Assembly (NCBI RefSeq): GCF_001428565.1 | Contig: NZ_LMIA01000011.1 | Coordinates: 142 to 64,141 of the forward strand | Origin: Nocardioides sp. Root190 | GTDB taxonomy: Bacteria > Actinomycetota > Actinomycetes > Propionibacteriales > Nocardioidaceae | Reading direction: 5' to 3' | Length of the DNA stretch: 64,000 bases | Part shown: piece by piece, positions 42,641 to 51,302 of the stretch | Numbering within the stretch: position 1 is the stretch's first letter | How the letters are laid out: every line of letters begins with the position of its first letter | Position numbers and translations under genes: made by a program | Notes under the pieces: generated by a model | What the model saw: only the letters and a program-made list of their open reading frames with translations | What the model was told of the DNA's origin: nothing | Databases searched by the model: none

Positions 42641-44794
42641 ATGATCGGACATCTTGCTCCGGGCACCATGCTCGGCCGCTACCGCGTCGACCGGCTCCTC
42701 GGCCGCGGTGGGATGGGCAGCGTGTACGCCGCCACGGACACCGACCTCGGACGGTCGGTCGCGGTGAAGGTGATCAGCGCCGCCCACGCCGACGATGCCG
42801 AGCTCGTCGCGCGGTTCCGGCGCGAGGCCGAGGTCCTGGCGCGGCTGGACTCGCCCCACATCATCGCGATCTTCGACCACGGGGTCGCGGACGGGACGCC
42901 GTACCTCGTCACCCAGCTGGTTCGTGGGGGTGACCTGGAGGCGCTGGTCGAGCAACGGGGTCCGCTTCCGACCGATCTCGCCGTCGGCTGCGTCGCGCAG
43001 GTCGCCACGGCGCTGGACGACGCCCACCGTGCCGGGATCCTGCACCGCGACATCAAGCCGAGCAACGTGCTGCTGCGCGATCCGGACGACCGGCCCCTCT
43101 TCGCCTATCTCTGCGACTTCGGCATCGCCCAGCCCGACAGCGGCACCCGGCACACGGAACCCGGCGGGTTGGTGGGCACCTTCGCCTACCTGGCCCCCGA
43201 GCGCGCCGATGCGCAACCCGCCACTGCGGCCAGCGACGTCTACGCCCTCGGCTGCCTGCTCTGGTACGTCCTGACCGGCTGGGCGCCCTACGAGGGAAGC
43301 CCTGCTGCCCTGGTGCAGGCCCACGCGAGCGCGCCGGTGCCGCAGCTCCCGTCCGAGGACCCCGCGGCGACCACGATCAACGCCGCCCTCCGTTCGGCCA
43401 TGGCCAAGGACCCGCGCCACCGTTTCGCCAGCGCCGGCGACTTCGCCCGGGCACTGACGGCGCCGGGCACGCGCCCCGCTCCGGCCGCCCCCACCGTCGC
43501 CGGCCCCGTGCAGGTCGCGGCCGGTCCTGGACCTGCACCGAGCCGCCGGAGGCTGCGAGCCTCGGCCGTGGCCGTGTCGGTCCTCGCCGTCCTCGTCGCC
43601 CTGACGCTGGTCCTGGTGCTCCGTCCCTGGGCGGACGACGACGTCGACCCGAGCGCTGCGCCGGACACCGACCCGTCGACCGTGCCGACCGATCCGTCGT
43701 CGGGACCCACTGCCGCGCCGTACGACGGGCCGGTCGCCTTCGACCTGGACGGCAACGGCTTCGGTGACCTCGTCGTGTTCGACGGGGACAGCCCGCCGGG
43801 CTTCGGCATCAACTACTACTCGGACGGCTCGTCCCTGACGCCCGAGAAGCGCACGGACCCGGACCGGCGGGCGGCATCGGTGTGGGGTGACGTCGCGCCG
43901 GGGACCAAGGGCCTCGAGCAGGTGTCGCTCGTCTACCGCGGCAGCTCGCAGGAGATCGTCGTCCTGGTGACCGACGACACCGGCCGCGAGCTGAGCAGCC
44001 TGCGCTCCGACATCGAGCTGGACACGGCGAGCACCCCTGACCTGGTCACCGGCGACTTCGACGGCGACGACCGCGACGACGTGGCGATGCTCCACCTCGA
44101 CGCCGACGGGACCACCCGCCTCAGCGTCCTCCGGGCGGGGGAGAACGGCCGCCTCGAGGCACCCGCGGACTGGGGCACGCCTGCGGACGCACCGCCCGAC
44201 GCCAGTGCGATGTGGGCGGCGGACGCGGACCGCGACGGCCTCGACGACCTGCTCCTCGGCGCGCCGACCGAGGCAGTCGCGCCGGGCGAGGACGCGGCCC
44301 GCTACGACGGTCCGACCGGCTTCCAGGTGCTCCTCTCGACCGGCACCTCCTTCGACGTGGAGGGCGACCGGGTGGTGGAGCCCCTCATCGACCTCGGCGT
44401 CAGTGTCATCGACGACTTCCTCGCCACCGACGGCGTCTCCGGCGTCACCGTCGTGATCCGGGACGGCAGGGTGCAGGTGCGCCTCTTCGAGTACGACGGC
44501 CAGCGCTTCGCCGCTCGCGGCACCCCCCAGGCGTTCGACTGGGAGGGCGGTGACGTGAGCGACCACGAGTCGGAGCCCGGGGTGGCGGCGCCACGCGTCA
44601 CCCGGGCCGACTTCGACGGTGACGGCTACATCGACCTTGCCTTCGCGTTCACCGCGACGAGTGCGGGCGAGGAGTCGATCTGGGTGATGCGCAACGAGGC
44701 GGGCACCTTCGCCGCTCCCGAGAAGTGGGGGGTCCTCGACGACTGCGAGACCTCGGGGTTCTGCATCACCGCGATCGACGACCAGCGCGCCTGA
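42641..44794 (+). CDS. Ser/Thr protein kinase with extracellular FG-GAP/VCBS-type repeats
   Basis: A 717-residue transmembrane kinase. Residues 1-265 are a Hanks-type kinase: GRGGMGSVYAATD loop, VAVKVI lysine, HRDIKPSNVLL catalytic loop, DFGIAQ, and APE. A Pro/Ala linker and one helix (about 308-330, AVAVSVLAVLVALTLVLVL) follow. The external part (about 360-717) has at least four acidic repeats: DLDGNGFGDLVVFD, DFDGDDRDDVAML, DADRDGLDDLLLG, DFDGDGYIDLAFAF, the calcium-binding marks of FG-GAP/VCBS propellers. Thus it looks like a sensor kinase with an adhesin-like receptor in place of the usual PASTA domains. ATG 42641 follows GGGGGAG. Confidence 0.92.
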   Translation: MIGHLAPGTMLGRYRVDRLLGRGGMGSVYAATDTDLGRSVAVKVISAAHADDAELVARFRREAEVLARLDSPHIIAIFDHGVADGTPYLVTQLVRGGDLEALVEQRGPLPTDLAVGCVAQVATALDDAHRAGILHRDIKPSNVLLRDPDDRPLFAYLCDFGIAQPDSGTRHTEPGGLVGTFAYLAPERADAQPATAASDVYALGCLLWYVLTGWAPYEGSPAALVQAHASAPVPQLPSEDPAATTINAALRSAMAKDPRHRFASAGDFARALTAPGTRPAPAAPTVAGPVQVAAGPGPAPSRRRLRASAVAVSVLAVLVALTLVLVLRPWADDDVDPSAAPDTDPSTVPTDPSSGPTAAPYDGPVAFDLDGNGFGDLVVFDGDSPPGFGINYYSDGSSLTPEKRTDPDRRAASVWGDVAPGTKGLEQVSLVYRGSSQEIVVLVTDDTGRELSSLRSDIELDTASTPDLVTGDFDGDDRDDVAMLHLDADGTTRLSVLRAGENGRLEAPADWGTPADAPPDASAMWAADADRDGLDDLLLGAPTEAVAPGEDAARYDGPTGFQVLLSTGTSFDVEGDRVVEPLIDLGVSVIDDFLATDGVSGVTVVIRDGRVQVRLFEYDGQRFAARGTPQAFDWEGGDVSDHESEPGVAAPRVTRADFDGDGYIDLAFAFTATSAGEESIWVMRNEAGTFAAPEKWGVLDDCETSGFCITAIDDQRA

Positions 44795-44848
44795 CGGGCG
44801 CCCACTGCGCCGGACGGGTCCGATTGGCGGGCGCTGTCCGCGGCGCCG

Positions 44849-45052
44849 TACGCTGTGTCCCACAGGCGCTCGAGCCGTCATCAGCGGTGAGCCCCGGGAA
44901 GAACAGCGCAAGCCCAGTAGACCCCGGCGGGTAGGCCCGTCACAGCCCCAATGAGCGGTCGTTCCCGCGCCACACGGCGGGAACGGCAATCGAGGTGGTA
45001 CCGCGGCACACGTCGTCCTCGTCCCGGAGCAACGACGACGCAGGAGACCACA
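44849..45052 (+). promoter_or_regulatory. ileS T-box riboswitch (ultrashort stem I, translational type)
   Basis: Upstream of ileS. -10-like TACGCT (44849-44854) would start RNA near 44861. A very short stem (CCG 44875-44877 / CGG 44885-44887) exposes ATC at 44880-44882, the isoleucine specifier. The T-box core AGGTGGTACCGCGG is at 44993-45006, with GGTA pairing region for tRNA 3' NCCA. Downstream, CGTCGT/ACGACG arms precede the GGAG ribosome site (45043-45046), consistent with control of translation and not termination. Uncharged tRNA-Ile should free the site. Confidence 0.9.
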
Positions 45053-45057
45053 GGCCG

Positions 45058-48000
45058 ATGACCTATCCGAAGGTCAGCACCGACCCCGCCAGCGACAAGG
45101 GCACCGTCCCGGGTTCCCCGAGGTTCCCCGAGATCGAGGAGCGCGTCCTGGCCTACTGGGCCGAGGACGACACCTTCCGCGCGTCGGTGGCCCAGCGAGA
45201 CCCGGGTGCGGGGGGCGAGAACGAGTTCGTCTTCTACGACGGCCCGCCGTTCGCGAACGGTCTGCCGCACTACGGGCACCTGCTGACCGGCTACGTCAAG
45301 GACATCGTGCCGCGCTACCAGACGATGCGCGGCAAGCGGGTCGAGCGCCGCTTCGGCTGGGACACCCACGGCCTGCCCGCCGAGCTCGAGGCGATGCGCC
45401 TCAACGGCATCAAGACCACCGACGAGATCGTCGAGATGGGCATCGACAAGTTCAACGACGCCTGCCGCGCCTCGGTGCTGAAGTACACCGGCGAGTGGCG
45501 CGACTACGTCACCCGCCAGGCGCGCTGGGTCGACTTCGACAACGACTACCGCACGATGAACCCCGAGTTCATGGAGTCGGTGCTCTGGGCGTTCAAGGGA
45601 CTCTTCGACAAGGGCCTGGTCTACGAGGGCTTCCGCGTCCTGCCCTACTGCTGGAACGACGAGACGCCGCTCTCCAACCACGAGCTGCGGATGGACGACG
45701 ACGTCTACAAGATCCGCCAGGACCCGGCCGTCACCGTCGGTTTCGACATCACCACCGAGGGTCCGTTCCGGGGCGCCAAGCTGCTCATCTGGACCACCAC
45801 GCCGTGGACCCTGCCGAGCAACCTCGCCGTGATGGTGGGATCCGACATCGACTACGTCGTCGTCGAGCACGAGGGCACCCGCTACGTCCTCGCCGAGGCC
45901 CGCGTCGCGTCGTACGCCCGCGAGCTCGGGGACGAGCCCACCGTGACCTGGCAGGGCAAGGGAGCCGACCTGCTCGGCCTCACCTATGCGCCGCCGTTCT
46001 CCTACTTCGCCGGCCACGAGAACGCCTTCCGGGTCGTCGCCGCCGACGACGCCGTCACGACCACCGACGGAACCGGCATGGTCCACAGTGCCGGTGCCTT
46101 CGGTGAGGTCGACAAGGAGGTCACCGACCGCGAGGGCATCGAGCCCGTGATGCCCGTCGGCAAGGACGGCCGGTTCACCCACCCCGTCGCCGAGTACGCC
46201 GGCATGCTGGTCTTCGACGCCAACCCGCACATCATCGACGACCTCAAGGCCGTCACCCAGGGTGGTGAGGGCGGTGCGGTCACCCCCGGCACGGTCCTGC
46301 TGCGACGCGAGACCTACGACCACTCCTACCCGCACTGCTGGCGTTGCCGCGAGCCCCTGATCTACAAGGGCGTGAGCAGCTGGTTCGTCGAGGTGACGGC
46401 CATCAAGGCCCGGATGGCCGAGCTCAACCAGGGCATCCGCTGGGTGCCCGAGCACATCAAGGACGGCCAGTTCGGCAAGTGGGTCGACAATGCCCGCGAC
46501 TGGTCGATCACCCGCAACCGCTTCTGGGGAAGCCCGGTGCCGGTGTGGAAGTCGGACAGCGAGGAGTACCCGCGGATCGACGTCTACGGCTCCTTCGCCG
46601 AGATCGAGCGCGACTTCGGCAGGCTGCCCCGCAACGCCCAGGGTGAGCCAGACCTCCACCGTCCGTGGGTCGACGACCTGACGCGCCCCAACCCCGACGA
46701 CCCGACGGGCGCCTCCACGATGCGCCGCGTCAGCGACGTGCTCGACGTGTGGTTCGACTCGGGCTCGATGAGCTTCGCCCAGGTGCACTACCCGTTCGAG
46801 AACGCCGAGTGGTTCGAGCAGCACTTCCCGGCCGACTTCATCGTCGAGTACATCGGCCAGACCCGCGGCTGGTTCTACACGCTCCACATCCTGGCCACCG
46901 CGCTCTTCGACAAGCCGGCCTTCTCGTCGTGCATCAGCCACGGCATCGTGCTCGGCTCCGACGGCAACAAGATGTCGAAGTCGCTGCGCAACTACCCCGA
47001 CGTCTCCGAGGTCTTCAACCGCGACGGTGCCGACGCGATGCGCTGGTTCCTGATGGCCAGCCCGATCCTGCGCGGCGGCAACCTGGTCGTCACCGAGCAG
47101 GGCATCCGTGACGCCGTACGCCAGGTGATGATCCCGCTCTGGAACACGTGGTACTTCTTCGCGCTCTACGCCAACGCCGAGGACTACGAGGCCAGCGTCG
47201 GCCGCTCCGAGTCGCTGGGCTCCACGGACCCTCTCGACCGGTACCTCCTGGCCAAGACCCGCCAGTTCGTGGAGAAGCTGACCGTCGAGCTCGACGACTA
47301 CGCCATCGCGGATGCGTGCGAGACGACGCGTTCGTTCCTCGACGTGCTCACCAACTGGTACGTCCGCCGTTCCCGCGAGCGGTTCTGGGAGGGCAAGCCG
47401 GAGGCCTTCGAGACCCTCGCAGCCGTCCTCGACGTGGTGTGCCGGGCCGTGGCCCCGCTGCTCCCGCTCACCACCGAGGAGATCTGGCGCGGACTGACCG
47501 GTGGCCGTTCGGTGCACCTGGCTGACTGGCCCGACGCGTCGGAGCTGCCGGCCGACGACCTGCTCGTCGCCGCGATGGACCAGGTCCGCGAGGTCTGCTC
47601 GGCCTCCTCGGCGCTGCGCAAGGCAGCGCGCCTGCGCAACCGGCTCCCGCTGGCCGATCTCACCGTCGTCGTGGGTGACCCGGCACAGCTCGAGCCCTTC
47701 GCCTCCATCATCGCCGACGAGCTGAACGTGAAGTCGGTGCGGCTGGTCGCCACCACGTCCGACGAGGCGGCCGGGTACGGCGTCGAGCAGAAGCTCAGCG
47801 TCAACGCCCGGGCCGCCGGTCCGCGCCTGGGCAAGGAGGTCCAGGTCGCGATCAAGGGCTCGAAGTCCGGCGACTGGTCCGTCGCCGAGGACGGCACTGT
47901 CACCGCGGGGGGACTGGCGCTCGTCGAGGGCGAGTACACGCTCGAGACCGTCGCGGGCGATGCCGCCGAGGGCGCGGCCACCGGCATGCTCCCCGCGGGC

Positions 48001-48300
48001 GGCTTCGTCGTGCTCGACACCGTCGTCACGCCGGACCTCGCGCAGGAGGGCCTGGCCCGCGACGTGGTCCGGGCCGTCCAGCAGCTGCGCCGTGACTCGG
48101 GCCTCGAGGTGACCGACCGGATCGAGCTGACCCTCAGCGGCAGCGCCGGCGCCCTGGAGGCGGTCCGGGCCCACGAGGCCCTGATCGCGGGGGAGACTCT
48201 GGCGACGTCGTACGACGTGGTCGAGGAGCTCGCCGGGGAGACGACCACGGTCGAGGTCGGCGACGACCAGCTCGTCCGGCTGGTCCTCGAGCGCGCCTGA
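45058..48300 (+). CDS. ileS: isoleucyl-tRNA synthetase
   Basis: A 1080-residue class I synthetase, the long actinobacterial/eukaryote-like type. Motifs: HYGH form of HIGH (GLPHYGHLL, about residue 66), editing-domain [11 protein letters not shown] (about 245), and KMSKS (about 640, [10 protein letters not shown]). The C-terminal helical anticodon-binding part is complete. ATG 45058 follows GGAGACC under T-box control. A strong hairpin lies after the stop. Confidence 0.97.
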   Translation: MTYPKVSTDPASDKGTVPGSPRFPEIEERVLAYWAEDDTFRASVAQRDPGAGGENEFVFYDGPPFANGLPHYGHLLTGYVKDIVPRYQTMRGKRVERRFGWDTHGLPAELEAMRLNGIKTTDEIVEMGIDKFNDACRASVLKYTGEWRDYVTRQARWVDFDNDYRTMNPEFMESVLWAFKGLFDKGLVYEGFRVLPYCWNDETPLSNHELRMDDDVYKIRQDPAVTVGFDITTEGPFRGAKLLIWTTTPWTLPSNLAVMVGSDIDYVVVEHEGTRYVLAEARVASYARELGDEPTVTWQGKGADLLGLTYAPPFSYFAGHENAFRVVAADDAVTTTDGTGMVHSAGAFGEVDKEVTDREGIEPVMPVGKDGRFTHPVAEYAGMLVFDANPHIIDDLKAVTQGGEGGAVTPGTVLLRRETYDHSYPHCWRCREPLIYKGVSSWFVEVTAIKARMAELNQGIRWVPEHIKDGQFGKWVDNARDWSITRNRFWGSPVPVWKSDSEEYPRIDVYGSFAEIERDFGRLPRNAQGEPDLHRPWVDDLTRPNPDDPTGASTMRRVSDVLDVWFDSGSMSFAQVHYPFENAEWFEQHFPADFIVEYIGQTRGWFYTLHILATALFDKPAFSSCISHGIVLGSDGNKMSKSLRNYPDVSEVFNRDGADAMRWFLMASPILRGGNLVVTEQGIRDAVRQVMIPLWNTWYFFALYANAEDYEASVGRSESLGSTDPLDRYLLAKTRQFVEKLTVELDDYAIADACETTRSFLDVLTNWYVRRSRERFWEGKPEAFETLAAVLDVVCRAVAPLLPLTTEEIWRGLTGGRSVHLADWPDASELPADDLLVAAMDQVREVCSASSALRKAARLRNRLPLADLTVVVGDPAQLEPFASIIADELNVKSVRLVATTSDEAAGYGVEQKLSVNARAAGPRLGKEVQVAIKGSKSGDWSVAEDGTVTAGGLALVEGEYTLETVAGDAAEGAATGMLPAGGFVVLDTVVTPDLAQEGLARDVVRAVQQLRRDSGLEVTDRIELTLSGSAGALEAVRAHEALIAGETLATSYDVVEELAGETTTVEVGDDQLVRLVLERA

Positions 48301-48303
48301 GCA

Positions 48304-48337
48304 CCCGTGAGGCATCGCCACGGCGGTGCCTCACGGG
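48304..48337 (+). terminator. hairpin after ileS
   Basis: Perfect 11-bp arms CCCGTGAGGCA (48304-48314) and TGCCTCACGGG (48327-48337) around a 12-nt loop that can pair further (CGCC/GGCG). No T-run follows, as is common for actinobacterial terminators. Confidence 0.75.
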
Positions 48338-48369
48338 CCTCGTGGTGGTGCGCCTGATTGACTGGTCCC

Positions 48370-49491
48370 GTGCCGCCCGCCCTTGATCTGAGCGCCGACG
48401 TCGTGACCCTGACCCGCCAGCTGGTCGACATCGAGTCGGTCAGCCGTGACGAGCAGGTGATCGCCGACGCCGTGGAGCTGGCGCTGCGCGCGCTGCCGCA
48501 CCTGTCCGTCGTACGACGCGGCCACACGGTCGTGGCACGGACCGACCTCGGCCGCCCGTCGCGGGTCGTGATCGCCGGGCACCTCGACACGGTGCCGGTC
48601 AACGCCAACATGCCCAGCCGCCTCGACGAGGCGGCCGGGATCCTGCACGGACTGGGCACCTGCGACATGAAGGGTGGCGACGCGGTCATCCTCAAGCTGG
48701 CTGCCACCCTCACCGAGCCGGTCCATGACGTCACCTACGTCCTCTACGAGGCCGAGGAGATCGCTTCGGAGTTCAACGGTCTGCGGCTGCTGGGGGAGTC
48801 CGATCCCGCGCTGCTCGAGGCCGACTTCGCGATCCTGATGGAGCCGTCCAACGCAGGCGTCGAGGCGGGCTGCCAGGGCACCTTGCGGGTCGAGGTCCGC
48901 ACCCGTGGCGAGCGGGCCCACTCCGCACGCAGCTGGCGCGGGGTCAACGCGATCCACGGTGCCGGGGAGATCCTGGCGCGGCTCAACGCCTACGAGGCGC
49001 GGCGACCGGTGATCGACGGACTGGAGTACCACGAGGGACTCAACGCGGTCGGGATCAGCGGCGGGGTCGCGGGCAACGTGATCCCGGACGAGTGCGTCGT
49101 CACCGTCAACTTCCGCTTCGCCCCGGACCGCAGCGAGGCCGAGGCGCTGGCCTTCGTGGAGGACTTCTTCGCGGGCTTCGAGACGACGCTGACCGACTCG
49201 GCTCCCGGGGCGCTCCCGGGTCTGGACCGGCCGGCCGCGGCAGCGTTCATCGAGGCCGTCGGAGGTGACGTGCACCCGAAGTTCGGATGGACGGATGTCG
49301 CCAGGTTCACGGTCCTCGGCGTGCCTGCGGTCAACTACGGCCCCGGCGACCCGATGCTGGCCCACAAGCAGGACGAACACGTCGAGGTCGCCCAGGTCGA
49401 GCGGTGCGAGCAGCAGCTCACCGCCTGGCTGCATGGCCGGACCACCACCCCCCAGCACCCCCAGCACCCCCAGCAGGAGGACGACTCATGA
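48370..49491 (+). CDS. dapE: succinyl-diaminopimelate desuccinylase
   Basis: A 373-residue M20 zinc peptidase-like amidohydrolase. Metal and catalytic motifs: GHLDTVPVN (His, Asp; about residue 74), GTCDMKGG (bridging Asp), YEAEEIASEFNG (catalytic and metal Glu), and DVARFTVLGVPAVNYGPGDPMLAHKQDEHVE (last His). It releases succinate from N-succinyl-LL-DAP. Tail ends with a Gln/Pro/His run (TTTPQHPQHPQQEDDS). GTG 48370 chosen; TTG 48358 is possible. Overlaps the next gene (ATGA). Confidence 0.93.
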   Translation: MPPALDLSADVVTLTRQLVDIESVSRDEQVIADAVELALRALPHLSVVRRGHTVVARTDLGRPSRVVIAGHLDTVPVNANMPSRLDEAAGILHGLGTCDMKGGDAVILKLAATLTEPVHDVTYVLYEAEEIASEFNGLRLLGESDPALLEADFAILMEPSNAGVEAGCQGTLRVEVRTRGERAHSARSWRGVNAIHGAGEILARLNAYEARRPVIDGLEYHEGLNAVGISGGVAGNVIPDECVVTVNFRFAPDRSEAEALAFVEDFFAGFETTLTDSAPGALPGLDRPAAAAFIEAVGGDVHPKFGWTDVARFTVLGVPAVNYGPGDPMLAHKQDEHVEVAQVERCEQQLTAWLHGRTTTPQHPQHPQQEDDS

Positions 49492-50216
49492 CGAGGCGCA
49501 ACGGACCCGGCCCCCGACCCAGCAAGGGCAGGCCCGAGGGCTCGACCACCGACCAGCGGCTGCTGGACAACCGCGGTGACAGCAACTGGGTCCACTCCGA
49601 CACCTGGCGGGTGCTCAAGATCCAGGCCGAGTTCGTCGAGGGCTTCAACGACCTCGCCGAGGTGGGCCCGGCGATCTCGGTGTTCGGTTCGGCCCGGATC
49701 CCGGACACGCACCCGGCGTACGACATCGGTGTCCGCGTCGGCAGGGCGCTCGCCGAAGCCGGCTTCGCAGTGATCACCGGCGGCGGACCCGGCGCGATGG
49801 AGGCTGCGAACAGGGGCGCCGTCGAAGCCGGTGGCGAGAGCATCGGCCTCGGCATCGAGCTGCCGTGGGAGGCCAAGCTCAACGACTACGTCGGGTTCGG
49901 TCTCAACTTCCGCTACTTCTTCGTGCGCAAGATGATGTTCGTGAAGTACTCCCAGGGCTACATCGTCCTCCCGGGCGGCCTCGGCACGCTCGACGAGCTG
50001 TTCGAGGCGATGACCCTCGCGCAGACCCTGAAGATCACCCAGTTCCCCATCGTGCTGATGGGCGTCGAGCACTGGCAGGGCCTGATCGACTGGATGCAGG
50101 GATCGATGCTCGAGGACGCACGGATCAAGCAGACCGATCTCGACATGCTCACCCTGACCGACGACGTCGACGAGGCGGTCGCGCTCATGGTGGCTGCCCG
50201 CGAACGGCACGCCTGA
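49488..50216 (+). CDS. LOG-family (TIGR00730) nucleotide-ribose hydrolase-like protein
   Basis: A 242-residue Rossmann-like protein. Motifs SVFGSARIPDTHPAY, ITGGGPGAMEAANRGA (about residue 105), and LPGGLGTLDELFEA (PGGxGTxxE, about 165). The LOG/lysine-decarboxylase-like family cleaves cytokinin or other nucleoside 5'-monophosphates. ATG 49488 overlaps dapE, and mycobacteria have the same dapE-LOG neighbourhood. True substrate unknown; not a lysine decarboxylase despite older naming. Confidence 0.9.
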   Translation: MTRRNGPGPRPSKGRPEGSTTDQRLLDNRGDSNWVHSDTWRVLKIQAEFVEGFNDLAEVGPAISVFGSARIPDTHPAYDIGVRVGRALAEAGFAVITGGGPGAMEAANRGAVEAGGESIGLGIELPWEAKLNDYVGFGLNFRYFFVRKMMFVKYSQGYIVLPGGLGTLDELFEAMTLAQTLKITQFPIVLMGVEHWQGLIDWMQGSMLEDARIKQTDLDMLTLTDDVDEAVALMVAARERHA

Positions 50217-50223
50217 GGACGTC

Positions 50224-50910
50224 ATGTCGCATCCGATGATGTGGGTCTTCGCCGTCCTGATCGTGCTGGCGATGGGTGGTGTGGCCATGCTCGCGGCGGG
50301 CCACGGCGAGCCCATGGCGCCGGCGTACGACGACCGGCCCGACGCCCTCGTGCCCGCGCACCGACCGGTCAGCCCTGCCGACCTGCGCAAGGTGCGCTTC
50401 TCGCTGACCTTCCGTGGCTACCGGATGGCCGAGGTGGACGCGCTGCTCGCGCGACTGGCCGGCCAGCTGGAGGATGCGGCGCCGCTCGCGCGTGAGGCCG
50501 AGGCCGTTCCGGGGCCGGCCGCCGAGGTGCGCCGGATCGCCGAGCAGTGGGCGGCCGGGCATCCGATCGGCAGCGACATCCTCGACTTCTCCACCGACAG
50601 CGTCGACCAGGTCGAGTCGCTCCTGGACCAGTGGTCCCTCAAGCGCGAGGGACGCAGCGCCGAGGAGAACGACGAGGTCTGGGCGGCCGGCGCCTACGTC
50701 GGCGAGATCCTGGTGCGTGCGGTGCCCGGTGCGGACTGGGGCAGGCACTCGGTCTTCGGCGATCTCCCGGTGGTGGCGATGCCCTCGGGGCGCTTCGAGA
50801 ACCCCATCGGCAAGGCGATGAGCCGCTACGAGGGCGACGAGAGCGACAGCATCGCGTTCTTCCTCCAGGCGGCGCTGGCGGCCGCGGACGCGGACGCGGG
50901 CTCGCGGTAG
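50224..50910 (+). CDS. DivIVA-like membrane protein
   Basis: A 228-residue protein. N-terminal helix (MMWVFAVLIVLAMGGVAMLAAG) anchors it, then LRKVRFSLTFRGYRMAEVDALLARLAGQLEDA matches the DivIVA-type lipid-sensing/coiled-coil start. The rest (EIGxQWAAGHPIGSDI-like helices and GAYVGEILVRAVPGADWGRHSVFGDLPVVAMPSGRFENPIGKAMSRYEGDESDSIAFFLQ) is a separate conserved domain. It probably scaffolds at poles or septum. Follows LOG by 7 bases; resembles the M. tuberculosis Rv1209 position. Confidence 0.78.
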   Translation: MSHPMMWVFAVLIVLAMGGVAMLAAGHGEPMAPAYDDRPDALVPAHRPVSPADLRKVRFSLTFRGYRMAEVDALLARLAGQLEDAAPLAREAEAVPGPAAEVRRIAEQWAAGHPIGSDILDFSTDSVDQVESLLDQWSLKREGRSAEENDEVWAAGAYVGEILVRAVPGADWGRHSVFGDLPVVAMPSGRFENPIGKAMSRYEGDESDSIAFFLQAALAAADADAGSR

Positions 50911-50919
50911 TTTCCCGCC
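50908..50919 (+). promoter_or_regulatory. possible leaderless promoter inside the DivIVA stop
   Basis: TAGTTT (50908-50913) begins at the stop codon and stands 6 nt before GTG 50920. Confidence 0.3.
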
Positions 50920-51024
50920 GTGCGCCTCCTTCTCGGGACCTTCGCTGTCCGCGCCCGCCGGGGCGCCTCGGGCGTCGCGATGACGCCCCTGCCGGGGCCC
51001 GACGACGCGCCCGGCGCGCCCTAG
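50920..51024 (+). CDS. possible 34-residue small protein
   Basis: GTG 50920 to TAG 51022-51024 encodes a basic, partly hydrophobic peptide (starts MRLLLGTFAVRARR). It has no recognised family and no ribosome site. Its only support is the -10-like hexamer 6 nt upstream, the spacing shared with many genes here. It might be a chance frame in a 224-base gap; the rest of that gap (51025-51134) holds only a GATAAT box at 51061 that may serve the DUF3117 gene. Confidence 0.35.
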   Translation: MRLLLGTFAVRARRGASGVAMTPLPGPDDAPGAP

Positions 51025-51134
51025 GTGAGGTCTGGGCTGCGCTCGTTGCGAGGCATAGGCGATAATGGTCGAGCGCACAGCCGGGTGCACAGGGCGCCCG
51101 GCAGCTCGCAGAGCTAGTGGAAGAGGGGTGCCGC

Positions 51135-51302
51135 ATGGCGGCGATGAAGCCTCGGACCGGTGACGGTCCGCTCGAGGTCACCAAGGAGGGTCGCGCGTAC
51201 GTCATGCGCGTCCCGCTCGAGGGCGGTGGCAGGCTCGTGGTCGAGCTCAAGGCCGAGGAGGCATCCGCGCTCGGCGACGCGCTCAAGACCGTGGTCGGGT
51301 GA
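51135..51302 (+). CDS. DUF3117 small protein
   Basis: A 55-residue protein (MAAMKPRTGDGPLEVTKEGR...VMRVPLEGGGRLVVELKAEEASALGDALKTVVG), a nearly invariant actinobacterial small protein of unknown function, equal to Rv1211-type. A compact beta structure is likely. ATG 51135 follows GAGGGGTG. Its stop overlaps the pepA start (GTGA). Confidence 0.9.
   Translation: MAAMKPRTGDGPLEVTKEGRAYVMRVPLEGGGRLVVELKAEEASALGDALKTVVG

Noticed and set aside
44995-45057. Upstream GTG start for ileS
   Set aside because: It lies inside the T-box core; ATG 45058 follows the ribosome site and begins family-like sequence.
44881-48321. 1146-codon minus-strand open frame
   Set aside because: Antisense to ileS and the T-box; low-complexity Val/Leu/Asp shadow sequence.
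50941-51030. Terminator hairpin in the GC-rich stretch after the DivIVA-like gene
   Set aside because: Several weak CG-rich pairings are possible but none is a clean inverted repeat.
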